Assembly: GCF_041916975.1 (NCBI RefSeq)
Contig: NZ_JAYRYK010000001.1
Coordinates: 3,224,001 to 3,288,000 of the forward strand
Reading direction: 5' to 3'
From: Sphingosinicella sp041916975
GTDB lineage: Bacteria > Pseudomonadota > Alphaproteobacteria > Sphingomonadales > Sphingomonadaceae
DNA: 64,000 nucleotides
Part shown: one piece after another, positions 8,622 through 17,794 of the stretch
Position numbering within the stretch: position 1 is the stretch's first letter
Layout: each line of letters begins with the position of its first letter
Made by a program: the position numbers and the translations under genes
The notes under the pieces: generated by a model
The model's database searches: none
What the model saw: the letters and a program-made list of their open reading frames with translations, nothing else
What the model was told of the DNA's origin: nothing

Positions 8622-10706
8622 ATGAAGTCGTGCAAAAAAATAATATTTCACTGCATTGTTCTTTCATCGGTTTCAATGTCATCGATAGCCAGTGCCCAGA
8701 CGTCACCGGCAACTTCGGACGTCAATGAAGAAATCGTTGTAAGTGCTGACCGGCGGAACAGCTTTAGTCAGGATTATCTGCAGGCGGGTGCGTTTCGTGA
8801 TGCCAAGATCATCGACACGCCGCTTACCGTGTCGGTGCTCAGCCGCGAACTTCTCGATGCGCAGCAGGCTGCCAGCATCCTTGACGCGGCGCGCAATACG
8901 GCGGGTGTCACGCAGTCGCAGCTCAACGCAACAATTTACAGCAACCTGTCGATCCGCGGCATCGCCGTCGACAACCTGACCAATTATCGATTCAACGGCA
9001 TTCTGCCGATGATTAACTTCATCGACATGCCCATCGAGAACAAAGACCGCGTTGAAGTTCTGAAAGGTGCGGCGGGCCTCTATTACGGCTTCGCATCACC
9101 GTCGGGCATCGTGAACCTGGTGTCCTCGCGTCCGACGCTTGACCCGGTCAACCGCATTGACGTGTCTGGGAACGTGCATGGCGCGTTTGGTGCACACGCG
9201 GATATCGGCCGGAAATGGGGCGATGTCGGCCTCCGTATCAACGCTGCAGCCAGTTCGATCGAGAACGGTGTCGAAGACACCAAGGGCCGCCGCTTCTTCA
9301 CCTCGGCTGCATTCGACTGGGAGCCGGTTGACGGGCTGCTCCTTCAGGTTGATGCGGAATATATCGACAAGTCTATTACCGAAGCGACGGAACTCGTCCT
9401 TCCGGCTGCGGTCAACGGCGTGATCACCGTGCCGCCGCTGCAAAAGGCCTCCAAGAACCTGGGTTCGACCTGGCTTCTGTCCGAAGGATACGAGTATAAC
9501 CTTCTGGCTCGTGCAAGATACAATGTGTCGGCCGACTGGAGTGTGTCGATCGGCGTCGGCGAGTCCTATCTCAAGCGCGACCGTCGATACTCATCCTTCT
9601 CGGGCTATGATATTGTCACCGGAAACGGCACGCTTGGCGTCGCCCTGACTCATGGCAACGATTATCGTGCACGGATTGTTCGTGGCGATGTCGCCGGCGT
9701 CATCGAAACTGGCCCGATAAAGCACAATATTCTGATCGGCGTTTCCCACTACGAGCGCGACAGCAATATTCCTGCAGCGACACGTTACACGTTTTCGCAG
9801 AATCTCTATGATCCCATCGAAATTCCGGAGCAGCCGACGCCGGCGCGGACGATCACCAGCATCTCGCGTGTCAACGAGGATGCGTTTTTCATCTTCAACA
9901 GGGCGAGCCTGGATGATTGGCTCAACCTGATCATCGGCTACCGCAAGACCGAATACAAGGATCGCAGCCTCGTTTCCACCTACAAGGCCAGCCCCGATTC
10001 CTGGTCCTACGGTGCGCTCGTGAAGCCAATGTCCTGGCTTAGCGTGTATGGGAACTATATCGAAGGTTTGGAGTCGGGCGGGATCGTGCCGCAGATCGCG
10101 ACAAACGCCGGCGAGGTGCTGCCAGCGGCGCTCAGCAAGCAGCATGAATTCGGCATCAAACTTGAACCAAAAAGGGGATTCCTGATCACGGGCGCCTATT
10201 TTGATATCGACAGGGCGTCCTCTTATCTCAATGCCGCCAATCTCTACGTTCAGGACGGTGAAGCCAACTACAAGGGCTTCGAGTTCAGTGCGTCGGGAGA
10301 ACTCTTGACCGATCTTTCGCTTTCCGTGAGCGGGGTCCGTCTTGATGCGGAACAGAAGACGGGAAGCGCATCGGTTATCGGCAACAGGATCGAGAATACC
10401 GCAAAGTTCAGCGGTTCGATCTTCGCGGAGTATCGCATCGAGGCGCTCGATGGTCTCCGTGCTTCCGCCGGCGTGTTTCGCGTTGGAAGACGGGCATCGA
10501 ATGCCGTCAATTCAGCCTTTGTGCCGGGTTATACAACGTTCGATCTGGGCCTTCGTTATGAGAAGGAAATGTACGGACGTCCGGTTTCCTTCCGGGTCTA
10601 CGGCGAGAACGTAACCGGCAAGAAGTATTGGGCGGCTACAGGTTCGAGCCTGATCCAGCAGGGCTTGCCCCGCAGTGTGAAGTTCTCGGTATCGACGTCC
10701 TTCTGA
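8622..10706 (+). CDS. TonB-dependent siderophore-type receptor
   Basis: 694 residues. Signal peptide (MKSCKKIIFHC... to ASAQ), TonB-box-like EEIVVSA, plug domain with QQAASILDAARNTAGVTQ and NLSIRGIAVDN, then a 22-strand barrel ending in SVSTSF with the terminal Phe usual for outer-membrane insertion. The plug sequence matches the FhuA/FpvA-like siderophore receptor group rather than the large sugar-receptor group. ATG at 8622 has AGGGGG just upstream. No STN domain is present, so it does not signal through FecR. Fourth gene of the cassette beginning with DUF4198, and followed by a terminator. The ligand, probably a ferric or other metal chelate, is unknown. Confidence 0.9.
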   Translation: MKSCKKIIFHCIVLSSVSMSSIASAQTSPATSDVNEEIVVSADRRNSFSQDYLQAGAFRDAKIIDTPLTVSVLSRELLDAQQAASILDAARNTAGVTQSQLNATIYSNLSIRGIAVDNLTNYRFNGILPMINFIDMPIENKDRVEVLKGAAGLYYGFASPSGIVNLVSSRPTLDPVNRIDVSGNVHGAFGAHADIGRKWGDVGLRINAAASSIENGVEDTKGRRFFTSAAFDWEPVDGLLLQVDAEYIDKSITEATELVLPAAVNGVITVPPLQKASKNLGSTWLLSEGYEYNLLARARYNVSADWSVSIGVGESYLKRDRRYSSFSGYDIVTGNGTLGVALTHGNDYRARIVRGDVAGVIETGPIKHNILIGVSHYERDSNIPAATRYTFSQNLYDPIEIPEQPTPARTITSISRVNEDAFFIFNRASLDDWLNLIIGYRKTEYKDRSLVSTYKASPDSWSYGALVKPMSWLSVYGNYIEGLESGGIVPQIATNAGEVLPAALSKQHEFGIKLEPKRGFLITGAYFDIDRASSYLNAANLYVQDGEANYKGFEFSASGELLTDLSLSVSGVRLDAEQKTGSASVIGNRIENTAKFSGSIFAEYRIEALDGLRASAGVFRVGRRASNAVNSAFVPGYTTFDLGLRYEKEMYGRPVSFRVYGENVTGKKYWAATGSSLIQQGLPRSVKFSVSTSF

Positions 10707-10720
10707 TTAAAATGCCGAAA

Positions 10721-10764
10721 CGGGGCGGCCTCTTGTCGATCATGTTCGAGAAGGAGCCGCCCCG
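10721..10764 (+). terminator. Rho-independent-type terminator
   Basis: A 9-bp GC stem (CGGGGCGGC at 10721-10729 paired with GCCGCCCCG at 10756-10764) closes a 26-base loop and is followed by ATCTTT. It lies 15 bases after the receptor stop and separates the metal-uptake cassette from the flavoenzyme operon. Confidence 0.7.
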
Positions 10765-10805
10765 ATCTTTCCGCATCAATAGCGAGTACTAGGGGTAAGA
10801 ACGAA

Positions 10806-11936
10806 ATGAAGTACGATGCGATCGTGATAGGTGGTGGCTTCGCTGGAACATCGGCGGCCTACTTTCTGTCACAGGCTGCAAACGTGATGTTGATCGAGGG
10901 AGAGACCTCGCTCGGTACGCAGAGCTCAGGGCGCTCGGCCGAGCAATTCACGGTTGGCATCGCTGCCGATACGATGCGCGGCCTTGGCGCTGCCAGTCGG
11001 TCGTTCTTCGATAACCCGCCGGACGGCTTTTGCGAAGGCGCGTTGCTTTCGCCGCGAGGCTGTCTCACCGTCGGGTCAACGGAGCAGAAAGGGCGTCTCG
11101 ACGCCCTCGTTGAGCGTCTTGTATCGGCGAAGGCGGAAGCACAGATTCTATCAGGTTCGGAAGCGCTTGGCATGTTTCCATCGCTGCTCCCGGCAGGCGT
11201 CGAGTGTGGCGTCTATGAGCCCGGCGCTGCCGATATAGACAGCAACAAGTTGCTGCAGGGCTATGTACGCGGCGCCCGCCTGCACGGCGCCACGATTGAA
11301 AGCGGTCAACCCGCAATCAGCATCCGGAAAACCGCAAAGGGGTGGGAAGTCACCACACCGAGCGGGTGTCACGAAGCGGCGGTGCTCGTGAACGCGGCGG
11401 GCGCCTGGGTCGACGAGGTTGCCGCCATGGCAGGGATCAAACCCGTGGGCATTATGCCCATGCGCCGCACGGCCTTCACATTTGCTGCGCCGACGGGCGT
11501 CCGCGTCGACGACTGGCCGCACATCTTCAAGGTCGGCAGGCAATGGTATCTGAAGCCGGAGGCCGGACGCTTCATGGGGAGCCTTGCCGAGGAAGTGCTT
11601 ACACCGCCCGGCGATGTCTACCCGGATGACATTGATGTGGCGCAGGCGATCGAGAACATTCAGGCCGACACTGATCTCGAGGTCGGGCGCCCGCTGAGCA
11701 CGTGGGCCGGTCTCAGGAATTTCGTTCGCGATCGCAATCCGTTGTGCGGCGTGCGCGCGTCTGATCCGTCGTTTGTATGGGTGGCGGCTCAGGGCGGTTG
11801 CGGTGTGCTGACATCCCCGGCGCTCGGTGCTGCTGCCGCAGCCGCTGCGCTTGGTCAGCCGCTTCCCGAGATCGTCTCCGCTTTCGGCATTACGTCTGCA
11901 GATCTCTCTCCGGATCGTCTTTCCCTGAATCACTGA
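10806..11936 (+). CDS. D-arginine-dehydrogenase-like FAD oxidoreductase (DauA-like)
   Basis: 376 residues of the DAO fold, with the FAD motif VIGGGFAGTSAA at the N-terminus. Long stretches match my memory of Pseudomonas aeruginosa DauA: SFFDNPPDGFCE, LLSPRG, ADIDSNKLLQGYVRG, VNAAGAWVDE, WYLKPEAG and TWAGLRNF. DauA oxidises D-amino acids to imino acids. The backbone-binding Arg (TWAGLR) and a Tyr (WYLKP) are kept. The DauA residues His48, Tyr53, Glu87 and Tyr371 correspond to Gln47, Ile52, Cys86 and a Cys (AQGGCGVLT). Because Glu87 is the contact for the cationic side chain, a non-basic substrate is likely. First gene of a long operon; a Rid protein follows. Confidence 0.85.
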   Translation: MKYDAIVIGGGFAGTSAAYFLSQAANVMLIEGETSLGTQSSGRSAEQFTVGIAADTMRGLGAASRSFFDNPPDGFCEGALLSPRGCLTVGSTEQKGRLDALVERLVSAKAEAQILSGSEALGMFPSLLPAGVECGVYEPGAADIDSNKLLQGYVRGARLHGATIESGQPAISIRKTAKGWEVTTPSGCHEAAVLVNAAGAWVDEVAAMAGIKPVGIMPMRRTAFTFAAPTGVRVDDWPHIFKVGRQWYLKPEAGRFMGSLAEEVLTPPGDVYPDDIDVAQAIENIQADTDLEVGRPLSTWAGLRNFVRDRNPLCGVRASDPSFVWVAAQGGCGVLTSPALGAAAAAAALGQPLPEIVSAFGITSADLSPDRLSLNH

Positions 11937-11956
11937 TGCTTGTGTTTCAAAGCATC
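11935..11956 (+). other. Intercistronic hairpin
   Basis: GATGCTT (11935-11941) pairs with AAGCATC (11950-11956) around an 8-base loop. It overlaps the stop codon of the DauA-like gene and ends 32 bases before the Rid gene. There is no T-tract, so a role in message processing or stability is more likely than termination. Confidence 0.4.
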
Positions 11957-11988
11957 GCGGAATTGCTTCACCAACTACAGGATAGACA

Positions 11989-12402
11989 ATGACCATCTAC
12001 AAGCCGACTGCCGTACCCCGCACGCGTTATACTTCAGGCAGCGAGTACGAACGTCAGTATAACTACAGCCGGGCTGTTCTGGTAGGGAACCACTTGATGA
12101 TTTCCGGCACGACGGGTTACGACTACGCGACCAGCACCCTCGTGGGTACCGCTGAGGCGCAAACGGCACAGCTTATCAGAAATGTCGAGAACGTCCTGGC
12201 ACAGGCCGGGGGCACGCTTGCCGACATCGTGCGTGTGCGCATGTATCTGGCCTATGCTGAAGATTACGACGTCATCATGGACGTGTACGCTCGCGCATTC
12301 GAAGGGATCTGCCCGGCGTGTACGACGGTAGAGGCGAAGCTGTTCGACGCTGATATCCGCATCGAAATGGATATGGACGCGATCATCGATGTCCGCTCTT
12401 AG
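11989..12402 (+). CDS. RidA/YjgF-family protein lacking the canonical Arg
   Basis: 137 residues of the small trimeric Rid fold. Archetypal RidA hydrolyses reactive imines released by amino acid oxidases and PLP enzymes, using the Arg in the PARS motif (Arg105 in E. coli). Here the motif reads CPACTTVEAK, so that Arg is Cys111. Rid subfamilies without the Arg generally lack the standard imine deaminase activity. The gene overlaps the next flavoenzyme by 14 bases and follows another, so a role with their imine products is likely but may involve a different chemistry. AGGATAGACA precedes the ATG. Confidence 0.85.
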   Translation: MTIYKPTAVPRTRYTSGSEYERQYNYSRAVLVGNHLMISGTTGYDYATSTLVGTAEAQTAQLIRNVENVLAQAGGTLADIVRVRMYLAYAEDYDVIMDVYARAFEGICPACTTVEAKLFDADIRIEMDMDAIIDVRS

Positions 12403-13744
12403 CCTTAGTTCTCATACACCGGATGACGTGCTCGCCCGTATCGAAGGGCGATATCCGCCAATTCCAAGCCAGGCTGATGCTGTCATCATCGGGGGCGGCA
12501 TCATGGGTCTCGCGACAGCCTTTTACATGGCTGTCTCCGGTCTCAAGGTCCTGGTGATCGAGAAGGATCGTGTTGCCGGCCAGCAATCGGGTCGCAACTG
12601 GGGCTTTGTGCGCACCCAGTATCGGGATCCGGCCGAGATGCCATTGGCTGTCGAGGCGCTGCGTCTCTGGCGGGGTCTTGAAGCCGAACTTGGGATGCCT
12701 GTTGGCTGGCGGGAAACCGGCTGCCTGTTCGCCGCTTCAAATGAGCTGGAATATGATGCCTTTGCGGCTTGGTTGAAGTCAGTCGACGGGATCGCGCGTT
12801 CGTCCCGACTGCTGAACCGCAGCGAGACCTCAATGCTTTTGCCTGCACTGAAGCAGGGAACGGCGGGCGCTCTTTATACACCCGACGACGGGCAAGCGGA
12901 GCCGGGAGAGGCAACGTCCGCCTTTGCGAAGGCTGCGCGAGGTCTAGGCGCTCAAATTCTGGAAGACTGCGGGGCGATCGAGATCGACGTTGCTGGCGGA
13001 CGCGTGAAGGGTGTTTACACGGAACATGGCAGAATAGCCGCCGACATTGTTGTCTGCGCGGCGGGAGCGGTGTCGCACCAACTGCTGCGCTCGTTGTTCC
13101 TGGTGCTGCCGCAGAAAACGGTTCGGAACACGGTGTCGTTGACGACCGTGGCGCCCCGGCTATCCCAGCCCTGCTTTTGCGGATTTGGTCTCGGGCTCAG
13201 GCAACGCGCTGACGGTTCCTGCATCATCGCTGCAGAGTCCATGTCTGATGTGGATGTCACATTGGGATCGTTCACGAACATCAAATATTTCCTGGGAAGT
13301 TTCCTGGCGAATCGCCGGTCGTTCCAGCTGAATGTCGGCCGAGCGCTGCTTGACGATCTGTATGCGCTGATGGTGAAAGGCCGGGATGAACGCAGGGTCG
13401 AACCTCGCCGTCCGTTCCTGCCGCCCAACGAGAAGCGCGCGGCCACGATGAAAGCGCTGTTGGGAAAGCTCTTCGAGGGCGCAGACAGTCTTGGGATCGT
13501 GAAATCGTGGGCCGGCGCGATCGATGTTCTTCCCGATGCGTTGCCCGTTATCGACGGTACGACGGGCGTGTCGGGGCTGATCGTCGCGACCGGCTTTTCC
13601 GGGCACGGCTTTGGCCTTGCGCCGGCGGTCGGGAAAGCCGTGTCGGGTATCGCGCAGGGGCAGGCGCCCTCCCTCGGGCTCGAGGCTTTTCGTCTCGACC
13701 GCTTTGCGAAGGGCACGTTCGGCCAGCCCCACGCGCCACTCTGA
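12389..13744 (+). CDS. DAO-family FAD-dependent oxidoreductase
   Basis: 451 residues. FAD-binding VIIGGGIMGLATAFYMA near residue 33, then GRNWGFVRTQYRDP, and a C-terminal WAGAIDVLPDALPVI and ATGFSGHGFGLAPAVG typical of glycine oxidase, sarcosine oxidase and gamma-glutamyl-putrescine oxidase relatives. These oxidise a C-N bond, giving an imine that breaks to an aldehyde or keto acid plus amine. The start lies inside the end of the Rid gene, implying coupled translation. The aldehyde dehydrogenase next door fits an aldehyde product. It is not closely similar to the DauA-like gene, so two oxidation steps or two substrates are implied. The substrate is unknown. Confidence 0.85.
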   Translation: MSALSLSSHTPDDVLARIEGRYPPIPSQADAVIIGGGIMGLATAFYMAVSGLKVLVIEKDRVAGQQSGRNWGFVRTQYRDPAEMPLAVEALRLWRGLEAELGMPVGWRETGCLFAASNELEYDAFAAWLKSVDGIARSSRLLNRSETSMLLPALKQGTAGALYTPDDGQAEPGEATSAFAKAARGLGAQILEDCGAIEIDVAGGRVKGVYTEHGRIAADIVVCAAGAVSHQLLRSLFLVLPQKTVRNTVSLTTVAPRLSQPCFCGFGLGLRQRADGSCIIAAESMSDVDVTLGSFTNIKYFLGSFLANRRSFQLNVGRALLDDLYALMVKGRDERRVEPRRPFLPPNEKRAATMKALLGKLFEGADSLGIVKSWAGAIDVLPDALPVIDGTTGVSGLIVATGFSGHGFGLAPAVGKAVSGIAQGQAPSLGLEAFRLDRFAKGTFGQPHAPL

Positions 13745-13754
13745 GGAGATTGTC

Positions 13755-15263
13755 ATGACAGGTTCCAGTCACGCGCACTACGAAGCCATAGCGAGCCGGC
13801 TGGTCATGCCTTCGCGTGCACTGATCGGCGGCAGATCGCAATCCGCGACCAAGGGAGAGGTCTTCGAGACGGTCAACCCCGCGACCGGAGAGGTGCTGGC
13901 CACTGTTGCTCACTGCAGCGCGGCGGATGTCGACAGCGCTGTGATCGCCGCCCGGCGCAGCGTGCGCGAAGGCGTATGGTCACGCAGCGCACCTGAGTTT
14001 CGGAAGGAAATCCTCCTGCGGCTGGCCGATACCATCGCGCAGCATGCAGAGGAACTCGCCGTTCTTGAAAGCCTCGACAGCGGAAAGCCGATCCGGGACT
14101 GCCTGAAGGAGATCGGTGAAGAGGTGCCGAACTGCTTTCGCTGGTATGCAGAACTCATCGACAAGAGTTTCGGCAAGGTTGCGCCGACGGGTGAGCATGT
14201 TCTGGCCATGATCGTGAAAGAGCCGGTCGGTGTTGTCGGATTGGTGCTGCCCTGGAACTTCCCCTTGCTGATGGCTGCCTGGAAGATGGCGCCCGCGCTT
14301 GCCGCCGGGTGTTCTGTAATCGTCAAGCCCGCCGAACAAACGTCACTGTCCGCGTTGAGGCTCGGTGAACTCGCGGTTGAAGCGGGCATACCGGACGGTG
14401 TTCTCAGTATCGTGCCGGGGCTTGGAGAAACCACTGGCGCCGCAATCGGGCGTCATCCGGATATCGACGCCGTTTCCTTCACCGGATCGACGGAAATCGG
14501 GCGTGTCTTCCTTCGGTATGCGTCGGATTCCAATCTCAAGACTATCGGACTTGAGATGGGCGGAAAAAGCCCGTTCATCGTTCTGGACGATGCGGAAATT
14601 TCGGACGATCTCGTCGAAAGCGCAGTGATGTCGGCCTTCTGGAACGGAGGCCAGAACTGTTCTGCGAACATGCGTCAGATTGTATCCGCGAAGGTTCATG
14701 ATGATTTCCTGCACGCCGTTGTTGAGCGCGCACGCGGAATCGTGATCGGCCATTCGCTTGATCCTGAAACCGAGATGGGACCGCTTGTGTCGGCGGAACA
14801 CAAGGAAAACGTGTGCCGTTTCCTCGACATCGGCCGCAAGGAGGGGGCTCGGACCGTTCTGGATCTCGCCGATCAGGGTAGGCGGGGCAGCTATCTCGGG
14901 CCAACTGTATTTACGGACCTCTCTCCCGACATGCGGATCGCGCGGGAGGAAATTTTCGGGCCCGTTCTGGGTGTCCTGAAGGTCAACGCCCTCGACGAGG
15001 CGATCCGGGTGGCGAATGATTCCGACTACGGCCTGCATGCCACCGTCTACACGCGCGACATTGATGCCGCGCTTCATGTTGCCAAACGGCTCGAATGTGG
15101 CACGGTAGCCGTCAATGGGTTTACGGAAGGCGATATGAAGACGCCGTTTGGCGGATACAAGCAATCTGGCTCCCTGGCCCGGGACAAGGGAACAGAAGCG
15201 CTCGACCAATATCTCCGCAGTAAAACCATATGGATAACGTCAGGTGCCGATCGTCTCGGCTGA
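13755..15263 (+). CDS. Aldehyde dehydrogenase (PuuC/BADH-like)
   Basis: 502 residues of the aldehyde dehydrogenase superfamily. Asn168 in LPWNFP, Glu267 in GLEMGGKSP and nucleophile Cys302 in GGQNCSAN are in the usual places. Length and motifs resemble betaine-aldehyde and gamma-glutamyl-aminobutyraldehyde dehydrogenases. ATG at 13755 is preceded by GAGGAG at good spacing; the longer open frame from 13611 only reads through the flavoenzyme gene. It probably oxidises the aldehyde released by the flavoenzyme directly upstream. Specificity is inferred from context only. Confidence 0.92.
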   Translation: MTGSSHAHYEAIASRLVMPSRALIGGRSQSATKGEVFETVNPATGEVLATVAHCSAADVDSAVIAARRSVREGVWSRSAPEFRKEILLRLADTIAQHAEELAVLESLDSGKPIRDCLKEIGEEVPNCFRWYAELIDKSFGKVAPTGEHVLAMIVKEPVGVVGLVLPWNFPLLMAAWKMAPALAAGCSVIVKPAEQTSLSALRLGELAVEAGIPDGVLSIVPGLGETTGAAIGRHPDIDAVSFTGSTEIGRVFLRYASDSNLKTIGLEMGGKSPFIVLDDAEISDDLVESAVMSAFWNGGQNCSANMRQIVSAKVHDDFLHAVVERARGIVIGHSLDPETEMGPLVSAEHKENVCRFLDIGRKEGARTVLDLADQGRRGSYLGPTVFTDLSPDMRIAREEIFGPVLGVLKVNALDEAIRVANDSDYGLHATVYTRDIDAALHVAKRLECGTVAVNGFTEGDMKTPFGGYKQSGSLARDKGTEALDQYLRSKTIWITSGADRLG

Positions 15264-15284
15264 CAATAACGAGGGAGTGCCGTC

Positions 15285-16193
15285 ATGACCCGCCGTCTTC
15301 CGTCAGTCAACGCACTGAAATGCTTCGAGGTCGCGGCGGCACAGATGAGCATTCGCAAGGCGGCGTCGGTTCTGCGCGTCAGTGAGAGTGCGGTAAGCCG
15401 GCAGGTGCGGATTCTGGAGCAGCAGTTGAGCGTCACGCTGTTTCACCGCGGGCACAATGGTCTTGAGTTGACTCCGGAGGGCAAAATACTTGCATCCAGT
15501 ACCAAGGATGCCTTCGATCAGATCGCCAGGACGATCGACAGTTTTCACCGTGATCAGGATGTGGTCGAACTTCGCGTTCTGCCGACGTTTGCGCTGCGCT
15601 GGCTATACCCGCGCCTTCGGGAGTTTCAGGAGCAGTATCCTTTCGTAAAGGTGATGATACACACGCGCTGGCATGACATGATCTCCAGCGACAACGACGC
15701 GGAGCTTGGCATTCGCTATGGGCTCGGAAACTGGCGGAACGAGGACGTAACCGAACTCTACGCAGAGCAGCTCGTCCCCATCTGCGCCCCGGGCTACATC
15801 TCCGGCGGCGAACTCCGCAGTGCGGAAGATTTGCGGGGCAAGACGTTGCTTCATTCCCAGCCAGACCATCAGGATTGGAAAACCTGGGCCGCGGGCTGGA
15901 ACGGCGGCGTGATCGACACCGACAACGGGCTGGATTTCGATGTGCTCGACATGGCGCTTCGCGCTGCGGAGGCGGGGTTCGGTATCACGGCGAGCGATCT
16001 GCTGCTCGCCCACGACGCCATTCGGGATGAACAGCTGATTATGGCTTCACGTCGTGTCGTAGCGAGTGGCACGTCCTACTATCTGGTCCGTCCCGCAAAT
16101 CTCAACGCGCGCCGCCAGGTCCGACTGCTCTCCGAATGGATCTGCGACGAGATGAGCTCGGCACGGCAGATGCTTGCCGCGTACAGAAACTGA
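15285..16193 (+). CDS. LysR-family transcriptional regulator (GcvA-like)
   Basis: 302 residues with an N-terminal winged helix (LKCFEVAAAQMSIRKAASVL, SESAVSRQVRILEQQL) and a periplasmic-binding-like effector domain (LRVLPTFALRWLYPRL). The GcvA-like subgroup often controls amino acid genes. It lies inside the operon, between the aldehyde dehydrogenase and the ABC importer, in the same direction. That is unusual for this family, whose members usually diverge from their targets. AGGGAG precedes the ATG. It likely regulates the surrounding peptide and amine genes. Confidence 0.9.
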   Translation: MTRRLPSVNALKCFEVAAAQMSIRKAASVLRVSESAVSRQVRILEQQLSVTLFHRGHNGLELTPEGKILASSTKDAFDQIARTIDSFHRDQDVVELRVLPTFALRWLYPRLREFQEQYPFVKVMIHTRWHDMISSDNDAELGIRYGLGNWRNEDVTELYAEQLVPICAPGYISGGELRSAEDLRGKTLLHSQPDHQDWKTWAAGWNGGVIDTDNGLDFDVLDMALRAAEAGFGITASDLLLAHDAIRDEQLIMASRRVVASGTSYYLVRPANLNARRQVRLLSEWICDEMSSARQMLAAYRN

Positions 16194-16198
16194 AGGGG

Positions 16199-17794
16199 AT
16201 GACTTCCTTGATTGCACGTCGGCTGCCGGCCGCCATGGCGCTTTGTGGCCTTCTTCTGGGCGCATGTACCGCATCGCAGCCATCCGGCACGAAATCGCAA
16301 GACATGATGCAGATTCCGCTCACGTCGGATATTCGCGGTACCAACCCTGGCGTTAATCGCGATGCCAATACCGATACCATCATGATGCATGTTCTTGAAG
16401 GGCTGGTTGGCTACCGCGAAGACGGCACGCCCGATCTGCTGCTCGCCGATGCCCTCACGGTGTCTCCCGATGGGAAGCGCTACACGTTCCACCTGCGCGA
16501 AGGGCTGGTGTTCCACAACGGTCAGCCCGTCACGTCACGCGAGGTCGTTTGGTCGTGGCGTCGGTATCTCGATCCCAAGACCAACTGGACCTGCCTCGCC
16601 GATTTCGATGGGACACGCGGCGCGAAGATCGAGTCTGTGGACGCGATCGACCCCCTGACCGTTTCCTTCACGCTTGATCGCCCCCAACCGCTGTTCCTGA
16701 CCTTGATGGCGGCAATCAGCTGTGGTGGCGGGGCCGTCCTCCATCCGGATTCCGTCGCCGCCGACGGAAGCTGGCGCGAACCGATCAGCACGGGGCCATA
16801 CCGGATCTCCAGCTGGGTGCGGGGGCGCTACATCGACATGACAGCCTTTGCCGGATATCGGCCTCTGGAAGGTGAACCCGACGGAAATGTGAGAGGCAAA
16901 ACCCCGTACGAGCGTCATTTGCGCTGGCTGATCATCCGTGATGCATCGTCTCGCCTGGCTGCGCTCGTGAAGGGGCAGGTCGACGTGATGCCGGAGGTGC
17001 CCGCCGCGGAGATGCTGCAACTTCGCCGGATGAAGGATATCCGCATCGTCGCAGCGCCGATGCTCGGTTCCTACGGCATTCTCGTTCAGGACCGGAATCC
17101 GCTGCTTGCCGATCTCCGGCTTCGGGAAGCGATCGCCTATTCGATTGACCGGCGCACCTTGGCGCGACTGGTTACCGAAGACACCGCGGATGCCAATCCG
17201 TCGATTGTCGCCTCGGCAAGTCCCTTTGGCGTGTCCGCCGACACGGCGGAGGCACTGTTCGATCCCGCCCGCGCGAGAGCGTTGCTGAAGGCCGCGGGCT
17301 ATCGAGGCCAGCCGATCGTTCTCACAACAAACCGGCGCTACCCCGCCATGTTCAATCAGGCGCTCCTCGTCCAGGCGATGGCGCGGCAGGTTGGGCTCAA
17401 TATCAAGATCGAGGTTCTCGAGTGGGCGACACAGATGGATCGATGGCGCAGTGGTGATTTCCAGCTGCTGTCTTTTGGTTTTTCCGCCAAGGCAGATGCC
17501 GCGCAGAGTTATGAGTCCATCCTCGGCGACCGCGACGCTTCCCCGGGAAAAACATGGGGTGACCCCGAAGCCCGGAGGCTTCTGGCTGAAAGCATGATGA
17601 CGGCGGATATGGCGGAGCGCCGCAAGATATTAAGCAAGCTGCACAGCGAAATGCTGCACGATGTTCCCTTTATCGGCTTGTTCAGTCCAGCGGATACCAA
17701 CGCCATACGAGATGGCGTGACGGGGTTCCGTTCGTGGCAATTTGGGCGTGCCCGCTTCTGGGGCGTGCGTCGCAATGGGACACCTGCATCATGA
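16199..17794 (+). CDS. Peptide ABC transporter substrate-binding lipoprotein (family 5)
   Basis: About 531 residues. Lipoprotein signal with lipobox LLGAC near residue 22 (ATG numbering), then the family 5 fold: RGTNPGVNRDANTDTIMMH, YTFHLREGLVFHNGQPVTSREV and LREAIAYSIDRRTL, as in DppA/OppA-type dipeptide and oligopeptide binders. AAGGGG abuts the ATG at 16199 too closely, whereas a TTG at 16208 would have this site 9 bases upstream; either start keeps the lipobox. The stop overlaps the first permease start (ATGA). It captures the substrate in the periplasm for the importer encoded next; peptide-like ligands are expected. Confidence 0.9.
   Translation: MTSLIARRLPAAMALCGLLLGACTASQPSGTKSQDMMQIPLTSDIRGTNPGVNRDANTDTIMMHVLEGLVGYREDGTPDLLLADALTVSPDGKRYTFHLREGLVFHNGQPVTSREVVWSWRRYLDPKTNWTCLADFDGTRGAKIESVDAIDPLTVSFTLDRPQPLFLTLMAAISCGGGAVLHPDSVAADGSWREPISTGPYRISSWVRGRYIDMTAFAGYRPLEGEPDGNVRGKTPYERHLRWLIIRDASSRLAALVKGQVDVMPEVPAAEMLQLRRMKDIRIVAAPMLGSYGILVQDRNPLLADLRLREAIAYSIDRRTLARLVTEDTADANPSIVASASPFGVSADTAEALFDPARARALLKAAGYRGQPIVLTTNRRYPAMFNQALLVQAMARQVGLNIKIEVLEWATQMDRWRSGDFQLLSFGFSAKADAAQSYESILGDRDASPGKTWGDPEARRLLAESMMTADMAERRKILSKLHSEMLHDVPFIGLFSPADTNAIRDGVTGFRSWQFGRARFWGVRRNGTPAS

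Noticed and set aside
12389..15263. Complete gamma-glutamyl-putrescine (Puu) pathway
   Set aside because: The flavoenzyme and aldehyde dehydrogenase resemble PuuB and PuuC, but no gamma-glutamyl-putrescine synthetase or PuuD amidase is present, and a DauA-like gene and Rid protein fit D-amino acid oxidation better.
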